NCBI GenBank assembly: GCA_040005635.1
Contig: JBDTYM010000009.1
Coordinates: 1-64,000 of the forward strand
Direction: 5' to 3'
DNA from: Dokdonella_A sp040005635
Lineage (GTDB): Bacteria > Pseudomonadota > Gammaproteobacteria > Xanthomonadales > Rhodanobacteraceae
Length of the DNA: 64,000 bases
The stretch's first letter is position 1. Each line of letters begins with the position of its first letter. The translations under genes were made by a program, and so were the position numbers. Below are positions 42,001 through 51,400 of this stretch, piece after piece. Below the pieces are notes generated by a model that was not told where the DNA came from, searched no databases, and saw nothing but the letters and a program-made list of their open reading frames with translations.

Positions 42001-42577
42001 CTTGGTTGTTGCTGTCGCACGGTGTGCCCGTGGCCGCACCGCTCCATAAAGAATTCTCGGTGAATGCGGCGATCTGCGTACCGGTTTTGCTGTAGATCGC
42101 CCAGGCGTCATTGACCGCCTCGATGTAATGGTTCGGTCCGATGTCGCCGTTAACGTCCGGCGGCCATCCGGCGCCAGCCTGGCCGCCCGTCACGCCGGAG
42201 CTGAAACTGAGCCCGTCGAAATTCTGTTGTGGCGCCGGCATCGGCGCGCGCGCGATGTTCGGTGCCACTGCGGCAGCGCGCACCGAGGGTTTTTCACTCT
42301 CCGGCTCTTCCAGCTCGTTCCACGAATGCAGCCCATGCGACGCGACAGCGCGTGGCAGATTGCGCACATCGCCGTCGAACACCGAAGGCGCGACCTGGGG
42401 CAGCTCATACGTACGCGTAGCGCCTGCGGCCCCCGTTTCGTCGATGGGCGCTGCGCCAACGGCGCCGCCAACTACCCATAGCTGCAGTATGAATAACCCT
42501 GCGAGCCCGCGTCCGCCTGGCGCCCTGCCGCTGCCACGGCGTGCAGCCGAAATTGGAAAACGCGACCAGAAGCCCAT
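39005..42577 (-). CDS. Large secreted multidomain repeat protein (InlB-type repeats, DUF11-like domain)
   Basis: A 1190-residue exported protein with a long signal peptide (hydrophobic core LAGLFILQLWVVGGAVGA, about 25–43). Residues about 130–585 form a beta-rich domain with many Trp/Gly turns (DVNGDIGPNHYIEAVND, HRWGDYTAMSLDP), probably a propeller. Three tandem repeats of about 72 residues follow (about 590–805), each TVTPS...GG.I.PSTPQTV.DGA...FTLT...G with two Cys, the divergent InlB-B repeat type. Then a bacterial Ig-like segment (about 815–905), a DUF11-like segment (NAGPTAANDISVANAFP) and a C-terminal beta domain. Likely a cell-surface or adhesin-like protein; function unknown. Confidence 0.8.
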   Translation of the reverse strand: MGFWSRFPISAARRGSGRAPGGRGLAGLFILQLWVVGGAVGAAPIDETGAAGATRTYELPQVAPSVFDGDVRNLPRAVASHGLHSWNELEEPESEKPSVRAAAVAPNIARAPMPAPQQNFDGLSFSSGVTGGQAGAGWPPDVNGDIGPNHYIEAVNDAWAIYSKTGTQIAAFTENSLWSGAATGTPCDSNNQGDPVVLHDAVADRWILTDFAFAVSGGNPVAPFYQCIAVSKTSDPVAGGWYRYAVRVDVGGSGHPPSGTLGDYPKFGVWNDCLYMSANGFQMPAGNYIGAMFASFSRADMYAGNPLTSSIGYIANSSDPFTMIPSNLLGTSAASLPPAGTPNYFVSESQTAFAFEVRKFTAGANCGAGGTLGAATNVSQANYTSPSQNIVPQPGTSNKLDSLGDRMMQKVQYRKIGSAESLWVVHSTQASSSSSERPQWAQINVSGGTVTTTPVQQQIYAPDTTLWRWMPSLAVDGDGNMALGYSTSNATSPNFPSIAYSGRLASDPLNNLPQTEAVLKAGAGSQTNSCGGAGCHRWGDYTAMSLDPADDCTFWYINEYYSSTANGSAGNWQTRIGSFKFPSCGVAAITHTVTPSVVGGNGAIAPSTPQTIDDGATTSFTLTPNTGYHAAAVDGTCGGSLVGNVYTTDAVVADCTVIASFAIDTYTVTPSASAGGSIAPSTPQTVNDGATASFTLTANSGFQIANVGGTCGGNLVDNVYTTHAVVANCSVIANFAAITFTVTPVAGGGGSLTPSTPQTVNDGAVVAFTLTPAAGFAIGTVDGCGGSLAGNVYSTAPVHSDCTVNAAFNAPSQIAAASGGGQSALLNTPFEQPLDVRVADSANSPIGGASVAFVVNAAGNGAAATLSSATATTDASGIASVSATANAMAGNYAVVASVGGVAGTASFSLTNVQSSNLTIGIDDGRDYARYGMTLDYTVSVHNAGPTAANDISVANAFPPQLDITQATWVCLGGDAGVSCTPSGSGALSDSAVVVPAQASVSWMLTAPVLTDSADGSVENTVSLTSATDPDPTHHSASDLDWLVLLRTGFELGDDGAQGIEIPWQMPQLTTLPQSLHAGEDITLKLSAQPTGALIVTVLAGHSTDGSDLRVQRLSLHNRVWVRLLVDASGERASAWTASRPGDTLSLRLQAASAGWLLKLEGAAQSIEMATGLAVDRTPSYELKGSPDAAY
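40163..40815 (-). repeat. Three tandem repeats of about 215 bp within the secreted protein gene
   Basis: These encode three copies of an approximately 72-residue divergent InlB-type repeat (CGG.L..NVY.T..V..DC.V...F ends each copy). The first two copies are more alike than the third, which has lost two residues in its Gly-Cys-Gly turn. Boundaries are approximate. Such repeats can expand or contract by recombination. Confidence 0.75.
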
Positions 42578-42731
42578 AGCGATCCACCTCGAGACCTAAA
42601 TGATCAGCCTGCAGGCGGATATTGACTAAGTCTTCGTGCGCAAACAATGACGACTTCGCGTTTCTTCGCTGCAGCTTGGCTGCAACGTCATCGTCTCGGC
42701 GCCCGTGCGACGACGCCTTGCACTTGAGGGG

Positions 42732-43526
42732 CTATGCAGCGGGTGAGCGCCGCAGCAGCCGTTCGAGCGCACGCGACACCGCCGCGAACGCGAACGCGCC
42801 CGTCACATGCGTCGCCGCGCCGAGGCCGCCGCCGCAATCGAGCTTGAGCGACTCGCCTTGCCCGGGCCGTGTGCCGCAGACACTGCCGTCGGCCTGCGGA
42901 TAGCGCACGTTCTCGCGCGAGTAGACCGCCTGCACGCCGAAGTAGCGTTTCGGTCCGCGCGGGAAATGGAACTCCTCGCGCAGCTTCTTGCGCACCAGGG
43001 CGAGCAGCGCGTCATGTTCGGTCTTGGCGAGATCGCGTACCGCGATCAGGGTCGGATCCGTGCGCCCGCCGGCCGAGCCGCAGGTGATCAGCGGCAGCTT
43101 GCGCCGCCGGCACCAGGCGATCAGCTCGACCTTGACGCGGAAAGCATCGCAGCAGTCGATGACGAGGTCATAGCCGCGATCGAGCAGGCGTTCCAGGCTC
43201 GTCGGCGTGACGAACTCCTCGATCGCATCGATAACGATGCTCGGATTGATCGCGCGCGCGCGATCGGCCATAACAGCGACCTTGGCGCGACCGAATTCGC
43301 CGTCGAGCGCATGCAACTGCCGATTGGCATTGCTGACGCAGACCTCGTCCGCGTCGATGATCGTCAGTCGGCCGACGCCGCTGCGCGCAAGCGCTTCCAT
43401 CGCCCACGAACCGACGCCGCCGATACCGATCACGCAGACGTGCGCTTTCGCGAGGCGCGCGACGCTGCCGACGCCATACAGGCGATCGATGCCGCGGAAA
43501 CGTTCTTCGATCAGTGGTTGGTCCAT
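42732..43526 (-). CDS. tcdA: tRNA threonylcarbamoyladenosine dehydratase TcdA (CsdL/YgdL)
   Basis: E1-like enzyme that cyclises t6A37 of tRNA to ct6A using ATP. The 264-residue product has the ATP-binding CVIGIGGVGSWAMEALARSG (residues 31–50), TIIDADEVCVSNANRQ (56–70), DCCDAFRVK and the C-terminal GSVCGTRPGQGESLKLDCGGGLGAATHVTGAFAF, all typical of TcdA rather than ThiF or MoeB. Start ATG 43526 (MDQPLIEERFRGIDRLYG) fits the family; a much longer open frame to 45233 on this strand is shadow of the efflux gene. Confidence 0.93.
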   Translation of the reverse strand: MDQPLIEERFRGIDRLYGVGSVARLAKAHVCVIGIGGVGSWAMEALARSGVGRLTIIDADEVCVSNANRQLHALDGEFGRAKVAVMADRARAINPSIVIDAIEEFVTPTSLERLLDRGYDLVIDCCDAFRVKVELIAWCRRRKLPLITCGSAGGRTDPTLIAVRDLAKTEHDALLALVRKKLREEFHFPRGPKRYFGVQAVYSRENVRYPQADGSVCGTRPGQGESLKLDCGGGLGAATHVTGAFAFAAVSRALERLLRRSPAA

Positions 43527-43562
43527 CAGGGCGCGCAGATTACCATCGTGTTTTGACTGGCG

Positions 43563-43964
43563 ATGCACTTCATGCGTTATCTGATTTGCCTGATCGGCGG
43601 CATCCTGCTCGGCGCGATGATCGCATTGACCGTGGCGAACGCCTTGCAGCGGCGCAACGCGTGGCCGCGAGCGGTGATGGCCGTGATGCAGCATGAACTC
43701 GGCAACGCACGCGATGCGGCACGCCTGGGCCAATGCACGAGCGCCGACGCGACAGCATCCAGCGCGCATCTTGCGCTGCTGGCGCAGGATCTCGAACGCG
43801 CCCTGCTCTCCCCCGGCGCGACCGATCGCATCTTCGTCCAGTACGCGAACGACCTGCGCGATTCGGTTGCCAAGGCGCAGTCCGCGGCCGACTGTCCGCG
43901 GCAGTCGGTCGCACTGACCGACGTGTCGAACGCCTGCGATGCCTGCCACCGCGACTACCGCTGA
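43563..43964 (+). CDS. Small membrane-anchored protein with C-terminal haem c motif
   Basis: A 133-residue protein with an N-terminal anchor or uncleaved signal (about residues 5–27), a helical middle and a single haem-attachment motif C125-D-A-C128-H129 five residues from its end. A C-terminal CxxCH on a four-helix protein is the arrangement of cytochrome c', so a cytochrome c'-like periplasmic protein is the best guess; extra Cys at 58 and 111 are unusual. ATG 43563 or ATG 43572 could be the start, and no strong ribosome binding site marks either. It is divergent from tcdA and precedes the efflux operon by 200 bases. Confidence 0.65.
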   Translation: MHFMRYLICLIGGILLGAMIALTVANALQRRNAWPRAVMAVMQHELGNARDAARLGQCTSADATASSAHLALLAQDLERALLSPGATDRIFVQYANDLRDSVAKAQSAADCPRQSVALTDVSNACDACHRDYR

Positions 43965-44165
43965 CGCACAATTCGACGGGCCGACCCCGTTGCCGGCAAT
44001 TACAAAACTCATTAGTATTGATTTTGCCGGCGGTCGCGGCGACATGGGCAAACCACGCTTGTTGACGCTTCGACCGACACTCATAGCGAACATCGACGCA
44101 GCAATCCCGCCGCCGCCATGCTGGACTGCCGCGATAGACATTTCTTGCCTGCCCTGACCGAACCG

Positions 44166-45656
44166 ATGACTGCAGCCGTCGTCCGCCCGCTTGTTGCCCT
44201 CGCCATCGCGGTTGCGATCGCGGGCTGCTCGATTCCAGCCAAGCCGGACCTGCCGGTCTTGCGCAACGAGGCACCGCTGGCGGGCGTCGCGGTGCCCGCA
44301 GGTGGAGCATGGCCAGAAGCCGAATGGTGGAAACGCTACGGCGACCCGCAGCTGGACCAGCTCCAGCACAACGCCCTCGCGGGGGCGCCCTCGCTGGACG
44401 AGGCGCACAAGCGTTTCGACATCGCAATCCGCTCGATCGAAAACGCGCGCGCCTCCAGCGCGCTGTCGTCGCAGTTGAACGGACAAGTGCAGCGCAACCG
44501 CCTCAGCCAGACGCTCGGGCTGCCGCCCGGAATCGCACCGAGCTGGTACAACCGGGGCGAGTTGAACGTGCAGTTCCAGTACGACTTCGACTTCTGGGGC
44601 AAGACGCGCGCGGCCGTGCAAGCCGCAGTGGACGAGGCGCGCGCCACCGAGGCCGAGCGCAGTGCTGCGGCACTGGTATTGACCACCGCTGTCGCCGACA
44701 CCTATTTCGGTTGGCAGGCCGACCAGGCGCGCCTGGCGCTGGCGAAGCAGAACGGCGTGACGCTGCGGCGCTACCGCGATCTTTCGGCCAAACGCGTGGC
44801 GCGCGGAGTCGACTCGCCGGACAGCCTGCACGAAGCCGAGGAGCGCGTGGCTGCTGCGCGCGAGGCGGAGGTCGCTTACGAAGGCTCGGCCGCGATTCGC
44901 CGCGCAGCGCTGGCTGCCCTGCTGGGCATCGCGCCGGCTGAACTGCCCGACCTGCAAGCGCAGCCGCTGCCGGCGGTCGAGGCGACGCTGCCGGACAACG
45001 TCGGGCTCGACTTGATCGCACGTCGCCCCGACATCGCGGCGAATCGCTGGCGCGTCGAGGCTGCCCTGCAGCGCGCCGACCAGGTGCGTGCACAGTTCTA
45101 CCCGGATATCAGCCTCGGCGCGATCGCCGGCGTGCAGACGCTCGAGCTCGACAAGATGTTCAGTCTCGACAGCCGCACGCTCGGCTTCGGTCCCGCCGTG
45201 CACCTTCCGCTGTTCCAGCGCGCGCAATTGCATGCCGCTTACGGCGTTTCGCAGGCCCAGCTGCTGGCAGCGGCGGCGCAGTACGACGCGACCGTGGTCG
45301 ACGCGGCGCGCGATGTGTCGACACAGGCGCTGACGTTGCGCCAGATCGATGCACGCCGGCAGGCACGCGCGGAGCAGATCGCTGCGGCCGAGAACCTGCA
45401 GCGCGCTGTTGCTGCGCGCGCGCAGCGCGGACTCGTCGACGATCGCAGCGTGCTGATTGCCGAATCCGAAGTGCTGCAGCAGCGCGACGCGGCGACGACG
45501 CTGCAGGCGCAGGCGATCTCGACCGATATCGCGCTGACCAAGGCGCTCGGCGGCGGCTATCGCGTGCCGGAGGCGGCCATCGACCGACCGACCGTCGATG
45601 CCCGGCGCCCGCTATCCACAACCCCGAATTCCGCACAGCGAGCCGAACCACGATGA
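44166..45656 (+). CDS. Outer-membrane efflux lipoprotein, NodT/OprM family
   Basis: A 496-residue TolC-type outer-membrane channel. The signal MTAAVVRPLVALAIAVAIAG ends in a lipobox (AIAGC, lipidated C21). The body has two OEP repeats: QYDFDFWGKTRAAVQAAVDEARA (about 137) and GVDSPDSLHEAEERVAAAREAE, then RPDIAANRWRVEAALQRADQVRAQFYPDISL, the family signature. ATG 44166 is used; an in-frame start at 44118 adds unconserved residues. It overlaps the next gene by four bases (ATGA) and forms a tripartite pump with the adaptor and MFS genes that follow. Confidence 0.92.
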   Translation: MTAAVVRPLVALAIAVAIAGCSIPAKPDLPVLRNEAPLAGVAVPAGGAWPEAEWWKRYGDPQLDQLQHNALAGAPSLDEAHKRFDIAIRSIENARASSALSSQLNGQVQRNRLSQTLGLPPGIAPSWYNRGELNVQFQYDFDFWGKTRAAVQAAVDEARATEAERSAAALVLTTAVADTYFGWQADQARLALAKQNGVTLRRYRDLSAKRVARGVDSPDSLHEAEERVAAAREAEVAYEGSAAIRRAALAALLGIAPAELPDLQAQPLPAVEATLPDNVGLDLIARRPDIAANRWRVEAALQRADQVRAQFYPDISLGAIAGVQTLELDKMFSLDSRTLGFGPAVHLPLFQRAQLHAAYGVSQAQLLAAAAQYDATVVDAARDVSTQALTLRQIDARRQARAEQIAAAENLQRAVAARAQRGLVDDRSVLIAESEVLQQRDAATTLQAQAISTDIALTKALGGGYRVPEAAIDRPTVDARRPLSTTPNSAQRAEPR

Positions 45657-46843
45657 GCGATTCCCCCGCCCCGGCCACGCCGTCGAATGCTGCGGCCTCC
45701 AATGGCACCGGCAACGGCAAGCGCCGCATCATTCTGAGCATCATCGCGCTGATCTTCATCATTGCCGGCATCGCCTGGTATCTACTCTATGTGTTCGTGT
45801 TCTCACTGCGCGAAGTGACCGACGACGCTTACGTGAATGGCAACCAGGTCACGCTGTCGTCGCAGATCGACGGCAACGTGATAGCGGTGCTCGCCGACGA
45901 CACCCAGCGTGTCGATCCCGGCCAGGTGCTGGTCAAACTCGATCCGACCGACTCGCAGGTGAACCTCGCCAAGGCGAAGAGCGCGCTCGCGAACGCGGTG
46001 CGGCAGGTGCGCCAGCAAACCGAAGCCGCCTCGCAGTACGACGCCGTGATCGTCGCGCGCAAGCTCGATCTGACGCGCGCAGAGGCGGACCTCAAGCGTC
46101 GTCAGCCGCTGCTTGCCGACAAGGCCATCGCACCGGAAGAAGTCGCGCATGCACGTGAAGCGGTCGACACCGCCAAGGCTGCGCTCGATCTGGCGACGCG
46201 TCAGGCGGCCGGTTCGCATGCACTCGTCGATGGTACCGACGTCGGCGAGAACGCCTCGGTGCTGCAGGCCAAAGCCGCGTTCCGCGAAGCCTGGATCCAT
46301 GCCGAGCGCAATGCGATCGTCGCGCCGGTCGGCGGCTACGTCGCGCAGCGCAGCGTGCAGGTCGGCAGCAGTGTGAAAGCCGGTCAGGCCCTGCTGACGA
46401 TCATTCCACTGCATGACCTCTGGGTCGATGCGAATCTGAAGGAAAGCCAGCTCGCCCATGTTCGCATCGGCCAGCCGGCCAAGATCGAAAGCGATCTCTA
46501 CGGCAGCAGCGTCGAGTTCCACGGCACGGTCGTCGGCCTCGGCGCCGGCAGCGGTTCGGCGTTCGCGCTGCTGCCGCCGCAGAACGCGTCCGGCAATTGG
46601 ATCAAGGTCGTGCAACGCGTGCCCGTGCGCATCTCGCTCGACGACAAGGAACTCGAACAGCACCCGTTGCGCATCGGCCTGTCGACGGCGGTCAAGGTCG
46701 ACACGCACGATTGGACCGGCAAGATGCTGGCGACCGCAGCGGCCAGGACGCCGGTCGCACAGACAACCGTCTACGACCGCGATTTCGCCAAGGCCGAGGC
46801 GGAAGCGGACGCGATCGTCAACGCGAACCTCGCCGGCCGCTGA
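45653..46843 (+). CDS. HlyD-family periplasmic adaptor, EmrA-like
   Basis: A 396-residue membrane-fusion protein. One N-terminal span (about residues 26–50, IILSIIALIFIIAGIAWYLLYVFVF) is followed by VTDDAYVNGNQVTLSSQIDGNVIAVLADDTQRVDPGQVL (the lipoyl half), a coiled-coil hairpin (about 95–190, with ADLKRRQPLLADKAIAPEEV) and the return beta-barrel (VGGYVAQRSVQVGSSVKAGQALLTIIPLHDLWVDANLKESQL), the EmrA pattern. It bridges the inner-membrane MFS pump and the outer-membrane channel. Its ATG overlaps the channel gene's stop; the MFS gene starts 11 bases after its end. Confidence 0.94.
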   Translation: MSDSPAPATPSNAAASNGTGNGKRRIILSIIALIFIIAGIAWYLLYVFVFSLREVTDDAYVNGNQVTLSSQIDGNVIAVLADDTQRVDPGQVLVKLDPTDSQVNLAKAKSALANAVRQVRQQTEAASQYDAVIVARKLDLTRAEADLKRRQPLLADKAIAPEEVAHAREAVDTAKAALDLATRQAAGSHALVDGTDVGENASVLQAKAAFREAWIHAERNAIVAPVGGYVAQRSVQVGSSVKAGQALLTIIPLHDLWVDANLKESQLAHVRIGQPAKIESDLYGSSVEFHGTVVGLGAGSGSAFALLPPQNASGNWIKVVQRVPVRISLDDKELEQHPLRIGLSTAVKVDTHDWTGKMLATAAARTPVAQTTVYDRDFAKAEAEADAIVNANLAGR

Positions 46844-46854
46844 GGACACCGCGC

Positions 46855-48408
46855 ATGGCTGCCGCCGAAGGCAAACCGGCACTGCCGCCGCTGCATGGCA
46901 CGCCGCTGGCGCTGGTCACGGTCGCGATCGCATTCGCGACGTTCATGGAAGTGCTCGACGTCACCATCGTCAACGTTGCAGTACCGCATATCGCCGGCAG
47001 CCTCGGCGTCAGCGCCCAGGAAGGCACCTGGGCGATCAGTTCCTATTCGCTCGCCAGCGCGATCATGCAGCCACTTTCCGGCTGGATCGCCAAACAATTC
47101 GGCGAAGTGCGCAGCTTCTGCGTGTCGGCGATCCTGTTCGTGCTGATGTCGATGCTGTGCGGCATCGCCACCAGCATGCCGATGCTGGTCATCGCGCGCC
47201 TGCTGCAGGGCGCCGGCTCCGGCCCGATGGTCGCGCTGAGCCTGAGCCTGTTGCTGAATTCCTATCCGAACGAAAAGAAGGGCCTCGCGCTGGCGCTCTG
47301 GGCGATGACGGTCGTGGTCGCGCCGATCTTCGGTCCGATCCTCGGCGGTTATCTGACCGACAACTATTCCTGGCCGTGGATCTTCTACATCAACGTGCCG
47401 ATCGGCGTGCTCGCCGTGGTCATCAGCTGGGCGCTGCTGCGCCATCGCGAGTCGGTGATCGTACGCTCGCCGATCGACCGGGTCGGGCTCTTCCTGCTCG
47501 TCGTCGGTGTCGGCTGCCTGCAGTTCATGCTCGACAACGGCAACGACAAGGACTGGTTTTCCTCGCCGATGATCATTGCGCTCGGCGTCATCGCGGTGAT
47601 CTGCCTGACCTTCTTCGTCGCCTGGGAGCTGACCGATCGTCATCCGGTGGTCGATCTCAGCCTGTTCCGACATCGCAATTTCGGTATCGGCGTCATCGCG
47701 CTGTCGTGCGGCTATTTCGCATTCTTCGCAACCAACGTGGTGTTCCCGCTGTGGCTGCAGACGGTGGTCAATTACACCGCAACCTGGGCCGGCTTCGCCG
47801 TGGCGCCGGTCGGTATCCTTGCTTTCCTGATGTCTCCAATCATCGGCCGCAACCTGCAGCGGCTGGAACTGCGCGCGGTGGTCACGTTCGCCTTCCTGCT
47901 GTTCGGCGTCATCTGCTACTGGTTCGCCTCATTCCCGGACAACACCAGCTTCACCCAATTCCTGCTGCCGCGGTTCCTCATGGGCATCGGCATTCCGTGC
48001 TTCTTCATTCCGCTGAACCAGGTGATCCTGTCTGGGTTGAAGCCGAACGAGATCGCCTCCGCCTCGGGCCTGTCGAACTTCTTCCGCACCATCGCCGGCA
48101 GCGTGTCGACCGCGGTCAGCGTGACGATCTGGCAGCATCGCGGCGACTATCACCATGCCGTGCTCGCCGAGCATCTCGACAAGGCGAGCAGAGCGACGAC
48201 CGCTTACCTCGACGGACTGTCCGCGCTCGGCGGGCCCGCCACGCGCGCCTGGGCGATCATTGACGGCATCGTGACGCGGCAAGCGCTCACACTCGCCGTC
48301 AACGACGTTTTCCTGCTGTGCACGGTGATGTTTCTTGCGATGATCCCGGTGATCTGGTTCGCCAAGCCGCCGTTCGGCAATGTGGCGGCCGGACCCGGCG
48401 GGCATTGA
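46855..48408 (+). CDS. DHA2-family MFS multidrug efflux permease, EmrB-like
   Basis: A 517-residue 14-span proton-driven exporter. Typical DHA2 motifs are seen: FMEVLDVTIVNVAVPHIAGSLG in span 1 (motif D1), the loop WIAKQFGEVR, QGAGSGPMVALSLSLLLNSYP, and the motif C-like GPILGGYLTDNYSWPWIFYINVPIG. ATG 46855 starts the conserved region; the longer upstream frame overlaps the adaptor gene. Together with the two genes upstream it would form an EmrAB–TolC-type pump. The substrate cannot be deduced and no regulator gene is adjacent. Confidence 0.94.
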   Translation: MAAAEGKPALPPLHGTPLALVTVAIAFATFMEVLDVTIVNVAVPHIAGSLGVSAQEGTWAISSYSLASAIMQPLSGWIAKQFGEVRSFCVSAILFVLMSMLCGIATSMPMLVIARLLQGAGSGPMVALSLSLLLNSYPNEKKGLALALWAMTVVVAPIFGPILGGYLTDNYSWPWIFYINVPIGVLAVVISWALLRHRESVIVRSPIDRVGLFLLVVGVGCLQFMLDNGNDKDWFSSPMIIALGVIAVICLTFFVAWELTDRHPVVDLSLFRHRNFGIGVIALSCGYFAFFATNVVFPLWLQTVVNYTATWAGFAVAPVGILAFLMSPIIGRNLQRLELRAVVTFAFLLFGVICYWFASFPDNTSFTQFLLPRFLMGIGIPCFFIPLNQVILSGLKPNEIASASGLSNFFRTIAGSVSTAVSVTIWQHRGDYHHAVLAEHLDKASRATTAYLDGLSALGGPATRAWAIIDGIVTRQALTLAVNDVFLLCTVMFLAMIPVIWFAKPPFGNVAAGPGGH

Positions 48409-48464
48409 GCGCGCCGGCCCGATCGATCCCACTCGATCAATCGAGCCGGTTCAATTGCACCGAT

Positions 48465-51400
48465 TCAATCGCGCTCGAACGGATTGCGCATTTCTTCGCG
48501 TTCGCCATGTGAGCCGCTTGCAGCTTCGCCGGTATCCTCCGGCGCTGCGGCAGGCACGGCTATTTCTTCGAGTTTGGCCGCGCGCAGCTTCGCGTTCGCC
48601 TGCGCGAGATCGGCGGCCTGAAATGCCGTGAATTCCTTGCTCACGTCATCGAGTTCGCGCTTGAGGCTGTCGATGCGAGCGAGCTGATAGTCGGACGGCT
48701 TGCCGTCGTAGGACATGATCGCGCCGTACAGCTCGTCGGTGTGTTCGCGCAGACGTTCCTCGCCGGTGATCGCGCCGCCCTCGGTGGTCGCCACGATTTT
48801 CTTGCGGATCGCATCGGCTTTCGCCTTCAGCGCGATGAGCTGCTGGTGCATCGCCTGGCCTTCACCGGACTTGCCGGCACGCGCATCGATTTGTGCGCGC
48901 ACCGCGTTGACCTTGTAGACGAGGTCGGTCATCGCGCCGAACACGTCGCGCACGCGCAGCGCAGCGTCATACTGCGACTGCCGCTCGGCCGCGTTGAACG
49001 TGACGCGGCGGTCGAGGCCGACGTCGATTTTCGTTTCGTAGACATCCTTGTCCTTGGTCATGCGCACGGTGTAGGTACCGGGCGGCACACGCGGGCCCTG
49101 GGTCGAATTGAATGCGATCTGCGCGGCCGGCGGCACGCGCGGCGGCTTCGCGCGCATCGACCAGGTGACGCGGTTGATGCCACGTCGAACGCTGGCGGGC
49201 AGGCTGTCGACGATGTTGCCTTGCGCATCCAGCACATCGATCTTCAGCTTGCCGAACAGATGACGGCTTTGCTGGTAGTAGACGAGGTCGACGCCGGCCG
49301 GCGGATTCGGCCCGCTGAAGCTGGCATCGCCTTCGACCCAGCCGCCGAACGCGCTGATGCGCTGCTGGATCGGCCGTGTCGGCAGGAATGCCGCGGTACT
49401 CGTCAGCGTCTTCGAATCGAGCGCACGCAGCGGCGTGAGGTCATCGATGACCCAGATGCCGCGGCCGTGCGTGGCCAGCACCAGCGAATCGTCGCGCGCT
49501 TGCAGCGCGAGATCGCGCACTGCGACGGCGGGGAAATGGGCGCCCTTGAATTGCGCCCAAGTGGCGCCGCCATCGATCGATATCCAAAGGCCGAACTCGG
49601 TACCGGCATACAGCAGATCGGGCTTGACCAGATCCTGCTTGATCACGTGTGCGTAACCGCGCAGGCCCTTGGCGTCCTTCGGCGATGCCAGCACGGTCCA
49701 GCTCTTGCCGAAATCGGTCGTCTTGTAGAGGTACGGCGCCATGTCGCCGAAGGTGTGGCGATCGAACGCAACGAACGCGGTGCCGGCGTCGAACTGGCCG
49801 GCTTGCACCCACGACACCCAGGCGTGCTCTGGCACGCCCTTGATGTTCCCGCCGACGTTGCTCCAGGTCTTGCCGTCGTCGCGAGTCAGCTGCACGTTGC
49901 CGTCATCGGTACCGACCCAGATCAGTCCGGCCTGCTTCGACGACTCGCTGATCGAGTAGATCGTCGTGTGCGTCTCCGCCGCGGAATTGTCGATGGTGAC
50001 GCCACCGGACTGCTCCTGCTTCTGCTTCGCAGGATCGTTCGTCGTGAGGTCGGGCGAAATGCGCTGCCAACTCTGGCCATGGTCGCGCGTGCGGAACAGG
50101 AATTGCGCGCCGATGTAGAGCGTGCTCTTGTCGTTCGGACTGAGCGCGATGGGCGTATTCCAGTTCCAGCGTAGCTTCTCGTTGTAGTCCGGCAGCGGCT
50201 GGATGTTGCGCACCTCGTGCGTGCGCCGGTTGACGCGCCCGATCGTGCCACCCTGCGCCTCGGCATACAGGTAATCCGCGTCGGTCGGGTCGGCAAACAT
50301 CCAGAAACCGTCGCCGCCATACATGTTTTCCCAGCGCGAATTCGATACACCGCCAGGATATGCGCTGTCGGCGACCCAGGAGCTGTTGTCCTGCAGGCCG
50401 CCGTAGACGCGGAACGGGTCCGCATCGTCGACGCTGACGTGATAGAACTGCGAGACCGGCAGGTTGTTCTGCTTCCACCATTTATTGCCGCCGTCGAACG
50501 ACTGCCACAAGCCGCCATCGTCGCCGGTGATGACGTGCTGTGTATTGGTGGGATCGATCCATACCGCGTGATGGTCGCCGTGGCTGCCGCCGCCGACGTT
50601 GGCGAAGCTCTTGCCGCCATCGAAGCTCTGGATGAGGGAAAGGTCCGGCTTGAACAAACGATCCGGATTATTCGGATCGACAATCAAAGTGGCGAAATAG
50701 AACGGCCGCCAGACCATGAACTGGCTCTTGTCGCGCTTGTCCCAGGTTTTGCCGCCGTCGTCGGAGCGATACAGCGCAGAGTCCGTCGACTCGACCAACG
50801 CATAGACGATGTTCGGATCGGATGGCGCAACGGAGACGGCTATACGGCCAAATGGATTCTTTGGAAAACCCTTGTTCGCCACATCGGTGACTTCACTCCA
50901 GGACCCACCGCCGTCGGCGGAGCGGAACAGACCGCTCGCCGACGCTGCAGTCGGAGATTCGCCTCCGGAACGGAAGGTCCAACCCTTGCGGCGAAAATCC
51001 CACAGGCCGGCGAAGACGACGTCGGGGTTCTTCGGATCGAGACTGATCGAGGCGCAGCCTGTCGACAGACTCTTGCTCTTCAGCACGAGATTCCAGCTGT
51101 TGCCGCCATCGCGCGTCTTGTACAGACCACGCTCGGCCGAATCGCTCCACAGTTTGCCCGGCACGCAGGCATAGACCGTGTTGCTGTCGCGCGGGTCAAC
51201 CAGGATCTTGGCGATGCGTTCGGAATCCTGCAGGCCGACATGGCTCCAGGTCTCGCCGCCATCGTTCGACTTGTAGACGCCGTCGCCTATCGAGACCGAA
51301 TTTCTCATCCACGATTCGCCGGTACCGACCCAGATGTTCTGCGGATTTGCAGGGTCGATCGTGATCGCACCGATCGACTGTACGGCCTGTTTGTCGAACA

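Noticed and set aside
42732..45233. A long N-terminal extension of TcdA to 833 codons
   Set aside because: The extra sequence is antisense to the efflux channel and haem-motif genes; TcdA family proteins start at ATG 43526.
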